A stretch of 41,970 nucleotides of DNA. Source: Wenjunlia vitaminophila DSM 41686. GTDB lineage: Bacteria > Actinomycetota > Actinomycetes > Streptomycetales > Streptomycetaceae. The DNA is taken from the NCBI RefSeq assembly GCF_000380165.1, contig NZ_KB904686.1, positions 1 through 41,970 of the forward strand, given 5' to 3'. The position numbers and the translations under genes are program-made. How positions within the stretch are numbered: the stretch's first letter is position 1; each line of letters opens with the position of its first letter. Below, in pieces: positions 1-8,330 of this stretch. A model generated the notes under the pieces. The model worked only from the letters and a program-made list of their open reading frames with translations, was not told the DNA's origin and made no database searches.

Positions 1-240
1 CCGCAGCCGCATGCTCAGGCGCCGGGTGGTTACGGTTATCCGCCTGCGGCTCCTCCGCAGCAGCCGCAGGCCCCCGGTGGTTACGGTTACCCGCCCCCGG
101 CTCCGCCGCCGCAGCAGCCGCAGGCCCCGGGTGGGTACGGTTACCCGCCTGCGGCTCCGCCGCCGCAGCCGCATGCCCAGGCGCCGGGTGGTTACGGCTA
201 TCCGCCCCCCGCTCCTCCGCAGCAGCCGCAGGCGCCGCCT
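1..240 (+). repeat. Degenerate tandem repeat encoding APGGYGYPP units
   Basis: Four copies of a Gly-Gly-Tyr-Gly-Tyr-Pro-Pro module start at about 25, 76, 130 and 187, spaced 51, 54 and 57 bases apart, all in frame. The spacing changes by whole codons, as expected from in-frame slippage in a disordered coding region. A shorter 15-base repeat encoding THQPP lies at about 829-863 in the same gene. Confidence 0.75.
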
Positions 241-1671
241 CCCGTGGCCCAGCCGCCCGTGCAGCCTCCGGTGTCCCCGCCCGCGGAGCCCTGGCGGGCG
301 CCCGAGCCGCAGGCGCAGCCGGTTCCCGAGGGACCGTCGGTGGCACCACAACAGGGACAGCCGTGGGGTGCCCCGCAACAGCCGCAGGGCGGTCCTCCTG
401 TCGACGCCGAGACCCAGGTCATGTTCCCGGTGGGGCTGAACCCCCAGGCGTCCGGCGGCACGCAGGAGCCACAGGAACCCGGAGGCCAGGAGGAGACCAG
501 GCAGCTCCCGCAGATCCAGGTTCCCCCGCAGCAGGACCCGGCGCCGCAACAGCCGCCGCCACCGGGACAACCGCCGCACCAGGGTCAGCCGCAGGCACCG
601 GACGCGCCCGGTTCGCCGTTCACCATCCGTCCCGGGGCACCGTCAGGGGCGTACGGCGACCAGCAGCAGTCGCCCTTCCCGTCCGAGGAGCCACCGGGGG
701 CGGAGGCCACCCGGGTGCTTCCGCCCGTGGTGGTGGACGACCCGCCGCCCCACCCGTCGACGCCCGCTCACGGGGCCCAGCCGGCGGGACCTCCCGGCCC
801 GGCCGCCTGGTCGCCCCCGCCGTCCCACCAGCCCCCGACCCACCAGCCCCCGACCCACCAGCCGCAGTCCTACGCGCAGCCGGCGCCGCACCAGCCCGGT
901 GGACACCACCACCCGGGGCACCAGGCGGCGGCGCGGCAACCGGGGGGGCCCGAGCCGGCCGCGGCGACGGGCTGGTCTCCGCCTGAGCCGTCGCCCCGGA
1001 TGGCCACGATGGGCGACCCGGGCCCCGAGCGCCGCGGACTGTCCCGTCCCGCCGTGGTTGGGATCGTGGTCGCCTGCTGTGCGGTGGCCGGCCTGATCGG
1101 CGGCGCCGTGCTCAGCGGCGGGGACGACAAGAAGGAGGACCCGGTCACGCCGGGGAGCAGCGAGAGCGCCACTTCCGCCTCCAAGGCCCCGACCTCGCAG
1201 GCCCCGCAGGTCGATCCGGCGGAGCAGCAGGCCAAGGACCTGGACGCGTTGCTCGCGGAGAGCAACAACAGCCGCTCCGCGGTGATCACCGCGGTGAACG
1301 AGATCAGCTCCTGCAAGAACCTCGACGGTGCGGCCAAGTCACTGCGCGACGCGGCCAACCAGCGCAACGACCTGGTGACCAGGCTCGGTGAGCTGTCGGT
1401 GGACAAGCTGCCGGACCACGCCAAGCTCACGTCGGCGCTGAACGAGGCGTGGAAGTCGTCGGCGTCCGCTGACAACCACTACGCCGCCTGGGCCGACCAG
1501 GTCGCCGGCAAGGGCGGCTGCAAGAAGGGGCGGGCGAAGGTGACCAACGAGCGGCAGGCCGGCGACCGGGAGAGTGGGAAGGCCACCGACGCCAAGAAGC
1601 GGGCCGCCGAGTTGTGGAACGCCATCGCCAGGGAATACGACCTGACGGAGCGTCAGAACAACGAGTTGTGA
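1..1671 (+). CDS. Pro/Gln-rich membrane-anchored protein, 5' end missing
   Basis: The frame is open from base 1, so the true start lies outside the window; 556 codons are visible. About 350 residues of low-complexity Pro/Gln/Ala/Gly sequence, including four APGGYGYPP units, are followed by one membrane segment near visible residues 351-375 (AVVGIVVACCAVAGLIGG). About 180 more polar residues follow, with two Cys (the NEISSCKN and KGGCKKG segments) that could form a disulfide. This order suggests a cytoplasmic disordered N-terminus and an extracytoplasmic C-terminal domain. Such proteins are common in Streptomyces; I do not recognise a catalytic domain and assign no function. The gene ends convergent with the VOC gene, with a shared hairpin between them. 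Confidence 0.8.
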   Translation, partial: PQPHAQAPGGYGYPPAAPPQQPQAPGGYGYPPPAPPPQQPQAPGGYGYPPAAPPPQPHAQAPGGYGYPPPAPPQQPQAPPPVAQPPVQPPVSPPAEPWRAPEPQAQPVPEGPSVAPQQGQPWGAPQQPQGGPPVDAETQVMFPVGLNPQASGGTQEPQEPGGQEETRQLPQIQVPPQQDPAPQQPPPPGQPPHQGQPQAPDAPGSPFTIRPGAPSGAYGDQQQSPFPSEEPPGAEATRVLPPVVVDDPPPHPSTPAHGAQPAGPPGPAAWSPPPSHQPPTHQPPTHQPQSYAQPAPHQPGGHHHPGHQAAARQPGGPEPAAATGWSPPEPSPRMATMGDPGPERRGLSRPAVVGIVVACCAVAGLIGGAVLSGGDDKKEDPVTPGSSESATSASKAPTSQAPQVDPAEQQAKDLDALLAESNNSRSAVITAVNEISSCKNLDGAAKSLRDAANQRNDLVTRLGELSVDKLPDHAKLTSALNEAWKSSASADNHYAAWADQVAGKGGCKKGRAKVTNERQAGDRESGKATDAKKRAAELWNAIAREYDLTERQNNEL

Positions 1672-1699
1672 GCGGCGCCGTCCCGCTGCCCCACGGCGT

Positions 1700-1730
1700 G
1701 TGACCCCCCCGAGCCCTTGGGGGTGGTCAC
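1700..1730. terminator. Bidirectional hairpin between convergent genes
   Basis: GTGACC at 1700-1705 pairs with GGTCAC at 1725-1730, extended inward by C-runs opposite G-runs. The hairpin overlaps the stop codon of the minus-strand VOC gene. There is no clear U-tract, as is usual in actinobacteria. Confidence 0.5.
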
Positions 1731-2152
1731 ATGCCGGACTCGTTGAGCTGGACGAGTCGGATGTGGTTGCCCGAGGGGTCGCGGAACGACGCGTCGATCC
1801 CGTAGGGGCGCACCTCGGGCTTCTCGACGAACTCGACGCCCCGGTCGCTGAGCTCCCGGTAGGTGGCCTGGCAGTCGTCGGTGGTGAGGAACACCGCCCC
1901 CGCAACGCCCTTGCCCATCAGGTCCTTGACCTGCTCGGCCGTGGCCGGGTCCAGCATCGGCGGGCCGGGGATGGCCATCAGCACGATGGACACGTCGGGC
2001 TGCCCGGGAGGGGAGACGGTGAGCCAACGGAAGTTGCCCAGCTCAGGGGCGGTGACGTCGGCGCGGACCTCCATCCCCACCTTCTGGGTGTAGAAGCTGA
2101 GTGCCTCGTCCTGGTCGTGCACCCACAACTGGACATTCGCGATCTTGTACAT
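1727..2152 (-). CDS. VOC (glyoxalase/bleomycin-resistance fold) family protein
   Basis: The 141-residue product is the normal length for a two-module VOC protein. The first module begins IANVQLWVHDQDEALSFY and ends in the FRWLTVSPPG strand. The second carries VFLTTDDCQATYREL and finishes with the typical DPSGNHIRLVQL strand. VOC proteins use paired beta-alpha-beta-beta-beta units to bind a metal or small ligand, as lyases, dioxygenases or drug-binding proteins; the substrate cannot be told here. The ATG is preceded by GGCTCTCC (complement GGAGAGCC), a usable ribosome site. It lies 71 bases downstream of the AraC-type regulator on the same strand, an arrangement often seen for small regulator/VOC pairs. 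Confidence 0.85.
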   Translation of the reverse strand: MYKIANVQLWVHDQDEALSFYTQKVGMEVRADVTAPELGNFRWLTVSPPGQPDVSIVLMAIPGPPMLDPATAEQVKDLMGKGVAGAVFLTTDDCQATYRELSDRGVEFVEKPEVRPYGIDASFRDPSGNHIRLVQLNESGM

Positions 2153-2223
2153 CGGAGAGCCTCCCAGCTCAGTGGCCCCGGCCGACGTCCGAACCGTCGA
2201 CCGGTGATCAGTCCAGCACGACG

Positions 2224-2682
2224 CTAGTCCCCCGGTCTGACAGTGTCTTCTCGAAACGTCCGGTGTTGTGGGCGTCCGTACGCACGGAGTACACAGGAGG
2301 GGACCAGGGCGAGGCCGGCGGCGGGCGGGAACGTGGCGCGGTAGTGCGTCGGTGACATGCCGTAGGTCCGGGTGAAGCTGGCGGTGAACGACCCGATGCT
2401 CTGCCATCCGACGGACAGGGCGACGTCGGCGACGGACCGGTCCGTGGTCCGCAGCAGTGCCGCGGCGCGCTCCAGTCGCCGGGTGATCAGATAAGCGTGG
2501 GGGGACTCGCCGAAGGCCTGGCGGAACGCCTGGTGGAAGTGCCCGCGGGAGAGCCCGGCGGCTCGGGCGAGGTCAGCCACGGTCAGCCTCTCGTGGTAAC
2601 GGGCGTCGATCAGGTCCCTGGCCCGCAGCAGGTGCCGGACCGGTGGAACGGAGGGCATGTCCGCCAGTGTGCCGCTGGCCAC
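2224..2682 (-). CDS. AraC family transcriptional regulator, DNA-binding domain only
   Basis: The protein has 152 residues and consists almost entirely of the two helix-turn-helix motifs of the AraC/XylS domain: LTVADLARAAGLSRGHFHQAF (first) and SVADVALSVGWQSIGSFTASF with the following YGMSPTHYR signature (second). No separate ligand-binding domain is present, so it either responds to a partner or acts constitutively. A second in-frame ATG at 2658 is an equally possible start; neither has a strong ribosome site. It is upstream of the VOC gene in the same direction and probably controls it. The last 35 residues after the signature are not conserved-looking. Confidence 0.85.
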   Translation of the reverse strand: MASGTLADMPSVPPVRHLLRARDLIDARYHERLTVADLARAAGLSRGHFHQAFRQAFGESPHAYLITRRLERAAALLRTTDRSVADVALSVGWQSIGSFTASFTRTYGMSPTHYRATFPPAAGLALVPSCVLRAYGRPQHRTFREDTVRPGD

Positions 2683-2773
2683 TGACAGTCAGGGCCGGGC
2701 GCGGGCCGGGGTCGGCGGTGAGATCGTCGCGCGTACCGGGACGGGCATGACGCCTGGTGCGGGGCCCGGAACG

Positions 2774-2802
2774 TTGAGTACCCGGGAGCGGGAACGTACG
2801 AT
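2774..2802 (+). promoter_or_regulatory. Vegetative (HrdB-type) promoter giving a leaderless mRNA
   Basis: TTGAGT at 2774-2779 and TACGAT at 2797-2802 are separated by exactly 17 bases, matching the principal sigma factor consensus. The GTG at 2811 lies where transcription should begin, so the message is predicted to be leaderless, which decides the start of the following gene. Confidence 0.65.
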
Positions 2803-2810
2803 CGACACCT

Positions 2811-3305
2811 GTGCGAGCTTCCGAGAACCCTTCCCGCCGAGCCAGCCGCTCGTTCACCATGGCCGGTATGCCGCTCAATGACATGCCGTGGTGGCGCTGG
2901 CGCGCCCAGGTGCGATCCGCGCTGCACATGCTGGGTGACACCGCGTTCCAGCGCGAGTGCTGGCTGCGGGGGCGCCCCGGTTACGGTGACGTGACCGACG
3001 CCGTCTACCGGTTGGTCGAGGACACCTGGCTGGACAACTGGTCGGCGGAGAAGTACGTCGGGACGGTCTTCCGGGATGCCGAGGAGGCCGCGCTGGTGGA
3101 CGCCGCGGTGCTGCGGGTGCTGCGCATCCTGCACCAGGTGGGGGCGGACGCCCCGGCCCAGGCGTACGCGGACCACCCGGACTGGCCGGACGCGGTGGCC
3201 GCGGCCCGGCAGGCGCACCTCCGGCTGGCCGCGGGGGACGGTGACGACCCCGACGAGCCCCCGCGCTCCCTCGACGCGCTGAAGATCCTCACCCGGTCCG
3301 GCTGA
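2811..3305 (+). CDS. Conserved Streptomyces hypothetical (SCO4402-like)
   Basis: A 164-residue protein of unknown function whose core (MPLNDMPWWRWR, GYGDVTDAVYRLVEDTW, NWSAEKYVGTVFRD) I recognise as very strongly conserved in streptomycetes, where it sits beside purU as here. It is mostly helical and soluble, rich in Trp and acidic residues, with no signal or membrane segment. The GTG at 2811 is chosen because a consensus promoter ends eight bases upstream, implying leaderless translation; ATG codons at 2859 and 2868 are alternatives closer to the conserved block. No function is assigned. Such conservation suggests a housekeeping role. Confidence 0.8.
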   Translation: MRASENPSRRASRSFTMAGMPLNDMPWWRWRAQVRSALHMLGDTAFQRECWLRGRPGYGDVTDAVYRLVEDTWLDNWSAEKYVGTVFRDAEEAALVDAAVLRVLRILHQVGADAPAQAYADHPDWPDAVAAARQAHLRLAAGDGDDPDEPPRSLDALKILTRSG

Positions 3306-3456
3306 GCCCGTCGCACTCCCGGTGTCCGGTCCGGCGGGGCCGCGCGGGCTGCCCGGCGCCCACCGACCCGGGGCCGTTCCGGTCTGTGGACGGCACGTCC
3401 GTGCTCCCGTCGATGTGCGAGGCTTGAGGGTCCACAGGGAGCGAGAGGGAACAGGC

Positions 3457-4479
3457 GTGAGCGAGTCGCCCGAGGGATCGGACCAGGCAGTCAGGCAGGA
3501 CGAGGCGGCCCAGGCGGAGCGGCCCGGCCAGGCGGGACGGTCAGGACCGGTGGAGCGGCAGGGTCAGGCGGGCCACCAGGGCCAACCGGAGGAGAGCGAG
3601 CAGCAGTTCGTCCTCACCCTGTCCTGCCCCGACCGGCAGGGGATCGTGCACGGAGTGTCCAGCTTCCTGTTCATGACCGGGTGCAACATCGAGGACAGCC
3701 AGCAGTTCAAGGACCGGGACACGGGCCTGTTCTTCATGCGGGTGCACTTCTCGTGCCCGGTGCGCGGCCTCCCACCGGGTGCCGAACCGTCCCGCCCGGT
3801 CGCCCTGGACCGGCTGCGTGCCAGCTTCGCCGCGGTCGCCGACTCGTTCCGGATGGACTGGCAGCTCCAGCCCGCGGAACGACGCATGCGAGTGCTGATC
3901 ATGGTGAGCAGGTTCGGGCACTGCCTGAACGACCTGCTCTTCCGCGCCAGCATCGGAGCGCTTCCCATCGAGGTCGTCGCCGTGGTCTCCAACCACACCG
4001 ACTTCCGGGAACTGGCCGGCTCCTACGGCGTCCCGTTCCACCACCTCCCGGTCACCGGCGGGAACAAGGCGGCGGCCGAGGCCGAGCTGCTGAAGATCGT
4101 GGAGAACGAGGACGTGGACCTGCTGGTCCTCGCCCGTTACATGCAGGTGCTCTCCGACGACCTGTGTCGGCGACTGCCCGGGCGGATCATCAACATCCAC
4201 CACTCGTTCCTGCCCAGCTTCAAGGGCGCCAGGCCCTACCACCAGGCGCACGCCCGCGGGGTGAAGCTGATCGGCGCCACCGCCCACTACGTCACCGCCG
4301 AACTCGACGAGGGCCCGATCATCGAGCAGGAGGTGAAGCGGGTCGGGCACGAGTCCACCCCCGAACAGTTGGTGGCCGTGGGCCGGGACGTGGAGTGCCA
4401 GGCGCTGGCCCGCGCGGTGAAGTGGCACAGCGAGCACCGGGTGCTGCTCAACGGCACCAGGACGGTGGTCTTCGCCTGA
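3457..4479 (+). CDS. purU: Formyltetrahydrofolate deformylase
   Basis: PurU hydrolyses 10-formyl-tetrahydrofolate to formate and tetrahydrofolate, balancing one-carbon units for purine synthesis. The 340-residue protein has a 45-residue polar, Gln/Glu-rich extension, an ACT domain (FVLTLSCPDRQGIVHGVSSFL onwards) and a formyltransferase fold. The catalytic block is visible: RYMQVLSDDL, IINIHHSFLPSFKGARPY (Asn and His), then ELDEGPIIEQ (Asp). The start is the GTG at 3457, with GAGAGGGA six bases upstream; an upstream in-frame GTG at 3322 would add 45 unconserved residues and lacks a site. The N-terminal extension is longer than in most family members (about 285-300 residues). Confidence 0.93.
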   Translation: MSESPEGSDQAVRQDEAAQAERPGQAGRSGPVERQGQAGHQGQPEESEQQFVLTLSCPDRQGIVHGVSSFLFMTGCNIEDSQQFKDRDTGLFFMRVHFSCPVRGLPPGAEPSRPVALDRLRASFAAVADSFRMDWQLQPAERRMRVLIMVSRFGHCLNDLLFRASIGALPIEVVAVVSNHTDFRELAGSYGVPFHHLPVTGGNKAAAEAELLKIVENEDVDLLVLARYMQVLSDDLCRRLPGRIINIHHSFLPSFKGARPYHQAHARGVKLIGATAHYVTAELDEGPIIEQEVKRVGHESTPEQLVAVGRDVECQALARAVKWHSEHRVLLNGTRTVVFA

Positions 4480-4795
4480 GCGGCGAGCCGCCGCAGGGCG
4501 GGTCCGGCGGCCCCCGGTCGTGGCGCGCCGTTGGGGCCACTCGTCGGGGAGTGGTGGCACCTCTTTGTTCGGGAATCCCCACCGGCCTGTGGAGGTTCAA
4601 CGGGAGCCGGACCGTCATCCCGCGTTCTTTCCCTGAGCGTTCGCCCAGGCGCGCGACGTAGCACCCGGGGGGCGCGCCCTGTCGTGGACAGCGCGCGCAG
4701 CGTAAGGTCGCATTCGGTTGGGGAGAGATCGGTGAATGCGCGTCGGACCGGGTGGCCGCGGCCTGACGGCGGCCGGGAGGAAAGGGAAGCACCGC
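4480..4795 (+). other. Intergenic region, purU to STAS gene
   Basis: No gene recognised. GCCGCCG (4487-4493) and CGGCGGC (4505-4511) form a short hairpin that may terminate purU. Just before the STAS gene lies a strong ribosome site, GGGAGGAAAGGGAAG (about 4775-4789). I could not fix a promoter with confidence. Confidence 0.4.
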
Positions 4796-5134
4796 GTGGC
4801 GCTGACAGTGACCGATGGTGAGCGGCGCGGGTGGACGGTGCTCAGGATCGAGGGCGACATGGACCTGGTCTCCTCCCCCGCCGTTCGACAACGGGTACAC
4901 GCGGCCGTGGCCAAGGGGGAGCGCCGCGTGGTGCTGGACCTGACCGGTGTCACCTTCTGCGACTCCAGTGGCATCGGGGTGTTGATCGCCTCCCGCCGGC
5001 TGATGCGGTCCTGCAACGGTGGCCTACGCCTCGTCATGTCCACGGAGGGGACCCACGTCAACCGGGTCTTCACCGCCCTGGGGGTGCGCAGCCTCTTCGA
5101 CGTCTACCCCGAGCTGGACAGCGCGGCCAGTTGA
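4796..5134 (+). CDS. STAS-domain anti-sigma factor antagonist
   Basis: A 112-residue single STAS domain of the RsbV/SpoIIAA/BldG type. In this family the unphosphorylated protein binds the partner kinase/anti-sigma factor and frees a sigma factor. The hallmark is the VTFCDSSGIGVL loop, whose Ser (of DSSG) is the usual phosphorylation site; the preceding WTVLRIEGDMDLVSSP strand-helix is also typical. The GTG at 4796 is preferred because a strong Shine-Dalgarno sequence ends seven bases before it; the ATG at 4736 would add 20 basic residues. An anti-sigma-type ATPase is encoded 488 bases downstream in the same direction, so the two could form a partner-switching pair, but no sigma factor gene is in the window. 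Confidence 0.88.
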   Translation: MALTVTDGERRGWTVLRIEGDMDLVSSPAVRQRVHAAVAKGERRVVLDLTGVTFCDSSGIGVLIASRRLMRSCNGGLRLVMSTEGTHVNRVFTALGVRSLFDVYPELDSAAS

Positions 5135-5622
5135 CCGCCGTCGGGCGAACGACGGTCAGGGCCCTCCCCACCGAGGGGGCGGCGGGGAGCTCCGCGGGGG
5201 GACCCGGTCAACGCCGTTGGACCGGACCAACGGTGTCCCCACGACAGGGACCACTCCACGGGCATGACCGTACTCGGTCACCTTCTGTCCCCGCCGTCGC
5301 CCGCGCGACGGCAGCGTTGTGTCCGTAGCGTGATAACGGTCCGGGTGGAGTCGGGGGTCTACTCGGGTACGCTCCCTCGCGTGCGAGGGGTTCTGTTGCG
5401 TAGAAACGCCGCTGGTGTGACACCTGTGACCGGCCGGCGGAACGTGGCGACCCCGGCAAGTGGCGAAGTATGCCGCATGCTTCGACCTTTGCGCTGGAAT
5501 ATCACTGAAGTGCTTGTCGACGTGACTCTGTGTCGATCATTCTGGTCGACACGTAAGTCACTCTCGGTAGCGCTGCGAGGGCGTTGGGCTGTGTGTGCGC
5601 CGGTTCGGATGGTGTTGTAGCA
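5135..5622 (+). other. Long leader/intergenic region before the anti-sigma ATPase
   Basis: No gene recognised in 488 bases. The stretch 5470-5600 is clearly less GC-rich than its surroundings and probably holds the promoter; TTGTCG (5514-5519) and CATTCT (5538-5543) are a possible pair with an 18-base spacer. A GTCGAC palindrome occurs twice (about 5516-5521 and 5545-5550). Near 5413 the sequence GGTGTGACACC is palindromic. Confidence 0.35.
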
Positions 5623-6084
5623 GTGCAGGTTCTTCAGGTGCAGTTGACGGTCGAACCAGACCCGGCCGAAGTGGGCCGGGCCAGACGCTGGGCGCGTTCC
5701 CGGCTGGCCAAGAGCGGGGTCGCCCCGGAGGAGCCGCTGGTCGAAACGCTGGTTCTGATCATCTCTGAACTGGTCACCAACGCCGTGGTGCACACCGGCT
5801 GCCCCGCCGTGCTGCGGATGCTCTTCAGCGTGGGCTCCTCGGGCCCCAGCCGGGGGACCGTGCGGGTGGAGGTCGCCGACGCGAGCACCCGGCCCCCGCT
5901 GCCGCGTTGCGCCGCCAGCGACGAGATGGGCGGGCGTGGCCTGGAGCTGGTCGACGGGCTCGCCGACCGCTGGGGTTGGCAACCGGAGGGGGCCGGCAAG
6001 CGGATCTGGTGTGAGGTGGACCGGGCCGCACCCGCGCTCGGCGGCCGGGGCACGGACGGTCGGGTCGTTCGTGTGACCGGCTGA
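5623..6084 (+). CDS. Anti-sigma-type ATP-binding protein (HATPase_c, RsbW-like)
   Basis: A 153-residue protein with the GHKL ATPase fold used by serine kinase anti-sigma factors. Visible motifs are the N-box LIISELVTNAVVHT, the G1-type VEVADASTRPPLP (the actinobacterial D-x-S-x-x-P form) and MGGRGLELVDGLADRWGW. This family phosphorylates or sequesters STAS proteins, or regulates sigma factors, and in Streptomyces has many short members with unknown partners. The start is uncertain: GTG 5623 is chosen from the reach of homologous N-termini (QLTVEPDPAEVGRARRWAR); GTG 5638 is possible and neither has a good ribosome site. The last 20 residues are basic and variable. Confidence 0.85.
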   Translation: MQVLQVQLTVEPDPAEVGRARRWARSRLAKSGVAPEEPLVETLVLIISELVTNAVVHTGCPAVLRMLFSVGSSGPSRGTVRVEVADASTRPPLPRCAASDEMGGRGLELVDGLADRWGWQPEGAGKRIWCEVDRAAPALGGRGTDGRVVRVTG

Positions 6085-6962
6085 CGACACGCCCGACGGC
6101 CGGTTGAAGACGCGTTGCCGTGGGTCTCGCCGCCCGCCGCGGACACCGGACTCGGGTTCGGTTCGCGCGTGCGGGCGGCGACTCCAACCGCATCGTGGCT
6201 CTCTCCTCGAACGGGCCTCCGGTGTCGTCCGCCGTCTACAGGACGAGACCGGTGCCACCATCCGTCGGTGCCACCAACTGGTGTCACCACGATGCGGGTG
6301 CCTACCGCTGGTGGACAGGTTCCGCCGGTGCGCACGGGAGGCGGTGGAGGCCCACTTGACGCTTCCGGCCGTGGGTAGCCGTCCCGGGGCCTGTCTGAGA
6401 CCCGCGCCCTCCGGGCGGACGGCGCCACTCATCAGGAAGGCCCCGGGGCACACGTTCGATCGGCTGCCTCTCACACCGGAGAAGGCACGCGCCGGCCGCG
6501 CCCTTCCCGGCACGGTCGAACACCATGTGCGTCCAGCATGCCCGCACCCACGGTTTCGGGCAGTGTCCGGGCCACCGCTGCGGCGGGGGGAACGTCAACG
6601 TCGCCGGTAACCGGCGTGGGACGGGGGCACACGGACGGCGGCCTCGGGAAGCCGTCGGTGTGGGCGGGCTGGGGAGGGTCTGCTCGTCGGTTCGTCGGTC
6701 GCAGTGGGGCCGGACGACGGGCGTGCGCTGGGGGAGGCGGCCAGGAGCTGCTGCGCTCCCTGGTCGGTGCCCGGGGACGGAGGGACGGGCCCGGCGTCGC
6801 GAGCGGAGGGCAGTCAGGATCGGCTGGGCCCGGGAAGGGGCTGAGGGGGAGGGGTTGCGGGCCGGCGGTGGCCCGGCGAGGGGTGCGGCCCCCGGTGGCC
6901 CGGCCGGTGTGCGGGGGCGTGGGGGACGGTACGGACAGGGGGACGGCTGACAGCCGCGCCGG
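6085..6962. other. Gene-free G-rich interval
   Basis: 878 bases with no convincing gene on either strand. It contains three GGTG-N-CACCA boxes (6251-6260, 6267-6276, 6280-6289), the last part of an 11-base palindrome TGGTGTCACCA. In the half nearer the TetR gene, five G-tracts (6826-6854, loops of 1-4 bases) form a candidate G-quadruplex on the plus strand. The length is unusual for this otherwise compact region, and the interval may be decayed sequence. Confidence 0.4.
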
Positions 6963-7610
6963 TCAGCGAGTCGGCTTGCGACCGGTCACCCCGAGGTGGA
7001 CCAGCACCGCGAGGTTGGGTTTGATCTCCGCCTGCTTGACGCCCCAGCCGCTGAACGCCTTCTGGTGGCTGGCGACCGCGGCGAGCATGGAGACCAGGGA
7101 GCCGGCGACCGCTCCCGGGCTGATGGACTTGTCCACCCTGCCCTTGGCCTGGAGGTCCTTGATCGTGTCCTGGAGCGCGGTGGTGACCGGGGCGAGGACC
7201 TTGGTGCGGACCCGGGCGAACCGCTTGTCGCCCTCCGCCGCCGCGAGGTCCATGACCCGCAGGATCGCGTCGTGCTTGCGCCAGAAGGCGAGGAAGCCGT
7301 CCACCAACTGTTCCGCGGAGGTCCAGCCGGCCCTGCCCGCCCACGACCGGTCGGTGACGAACCCGCTGAGCGCGGCGCTGTCCTTGGCCGTGTCGTCGGC
7401 GATCTCCAGAACGGCGCCTTCGACGTCGGGGAAGTACTGGTAGAACGTTGCTGGGGACGTGCCCGCCATCCGGGCGACATCGATGACCTTGACATCCCGG
7501 TAGGGAGAGCTGCTGAGCATGTCCCGCAGGCAGTCGAGCAGCTTCTGCCGCGTCGCCTGCCCGCGTCGCCCGGCTACTCTGCCGTCGACGGTTCTTACTT
7601 GTCCTGTCAT
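6963..7610 (-). CDS. TetR family transcriptional regulator
   Basis: 215 residues. The N-terminal helix-turn-helix spans about residues 18-65 (TRQKLLDCLRDML, then VIDVARMAGTSPATFYQYFP); the rest is the helical ligand/dimer domain. The protein starts with ATG at 7610 behind a run reading AACTGACG; a related TGACG-CTC-CGTCA palindrome lies between afsK and the thiolase gene. It is the last of three minus-strand genes (afsK, acetyltransferase, this one) with gaps of about 90-95 bases, so they may be co-transcribed. The ligand is unknown. A TetR gene at this place beside afsK is, as I recall, conserved in Streptomyces. Confidence 0.9.
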   Translation of the reverse strand: MTGQVRTVDGRVAGRRGQATRQKLLDCLRDMLSSSPYRDVKVIDVARMAGTSPATFYQYFPDVEGAVLEIADDTAKDSAALSGFVTDRSWAGRAGWTSAEQLVDGFLAFWRKHDAILRVMDLAAAEGDKRFARVRTKVLAPVTTALQDTIKDLQAKGRVDKSISPGAVAGSLVSMLAAVASHQKAFSGWGVKQAEIKPNLAVLVHLGVTGRKPTR

Positions 7611-7705
7611 GCCGTCAGTTTACCGGCGCGTGATCAGCGCGCGATTCGGCAGCGGCAAATGGGGAGGGTGGCGTTCCGCAACGGAGATGACCGGCGCGGC
7701 AGCCG

Positions 7706-8239
7706 TCACCACAGGTCACCCTCGCGCCAGTCGCAGGTGAGCTCGCCGGTCAGCTCCAGCGGAACACCCAGCGGCAGCACGAACACGGAGTCGTCGTCCT
7801 CGCTGGTCCTGACCGTTCCGGTGGGGGTGAGCGCGGACGTCGTCCCCCGCCAGCGCTGCCAGCCCCGACCCGCGTACATCCCGGCGCCGTCGTCACTGGC
7901 ACTCAGCGCGCCCACCTGGTAGCCGCCCCGGATGACCCGTTCGAGTTGCTCCAGCATCCTCCCGGCGTGCCCCCGGCCCCGGTGGTCCGCGTGGACCGCG
8001 ACGCCCTCCACATAACCCGTACGCAGTACCCGGCCCTGGTGCAGCAGCCGCCGCTGCACCACCGCGGCGTGGCCGATCACCTCGCCGTCGTGCCGGACCA
8101 GGGTGTGGATGCCACCCAACGTGTGGTCCCAGTCCGCGTCCGAGAAGTCACCCTCGAACACCTCGTCCAACAGGGTGCGGACCACGGCCAGCTCCGCGGC
8201 GTCCAACTCGGCGGTGTGCCCCGTCCACAACTCAGCCAT
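7706..8239 (-). CDS. Aminoglycoside 2'-N-acetyltransferase-like GNAT
   Basis: 177 residues. Long stretches resemble mycobacterial AAC(2') enzymes as I remember them: DWDHTLGGIHTL, HAAVVQRRL, GYVEGVAVHADHRG (acetyl-CoA pyrophosphate loop HRGRG), RGGYQVGALSAS, and the C-terminal FVLPL and CDWREGDLW. AAC(2') transfers acetyl from acetyl-CoA to the 2'-amino group of aminoglycosides; in mycobacteria it is an intrinsic chromosomal gene and may have a physiological substrate. The ATG at 8239 is preceded by GAGGATGG. It lies between afsK and the TetR gene, where S. coelicolor, as I recall, has kbpA. Whether it confers resistance cannot be judged from sequence. Confidence 0.85.
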   Translation of the reverse strand: MAELWTGHTAELDAAELAVVRTLLDEVFEGDFSDADWDHTLGGIHTLVRHDGEVIGHAAVVQRRLLHQGRVLRTGYVEGVAVHADHRGRGHAGRMLEQLERVIRGGYQVGALSASDDGAGMYAGRGWQRWRGTTSALTPTGTVRTSEDDDSVFVLPLGVPLELTGELTCDWREGDLW

Positions 8240-8330
8240 GCGCCCATCCTCGCACGGCGCGGGACGAGGCCTGTCGTTCCCCTCCGGCCCCTCCGGCGGG
8301 CGGGCCCCGGGCGGGGACGGAACGGCACCG

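Noticed and set aside
5264-5620. Open frame of 118 codons ahead of the anti-sigma ATPase
   Set aside because: The composition is basic and irregular, no domain is recognisable, and it covers the probable promoter of the ATPase gene.
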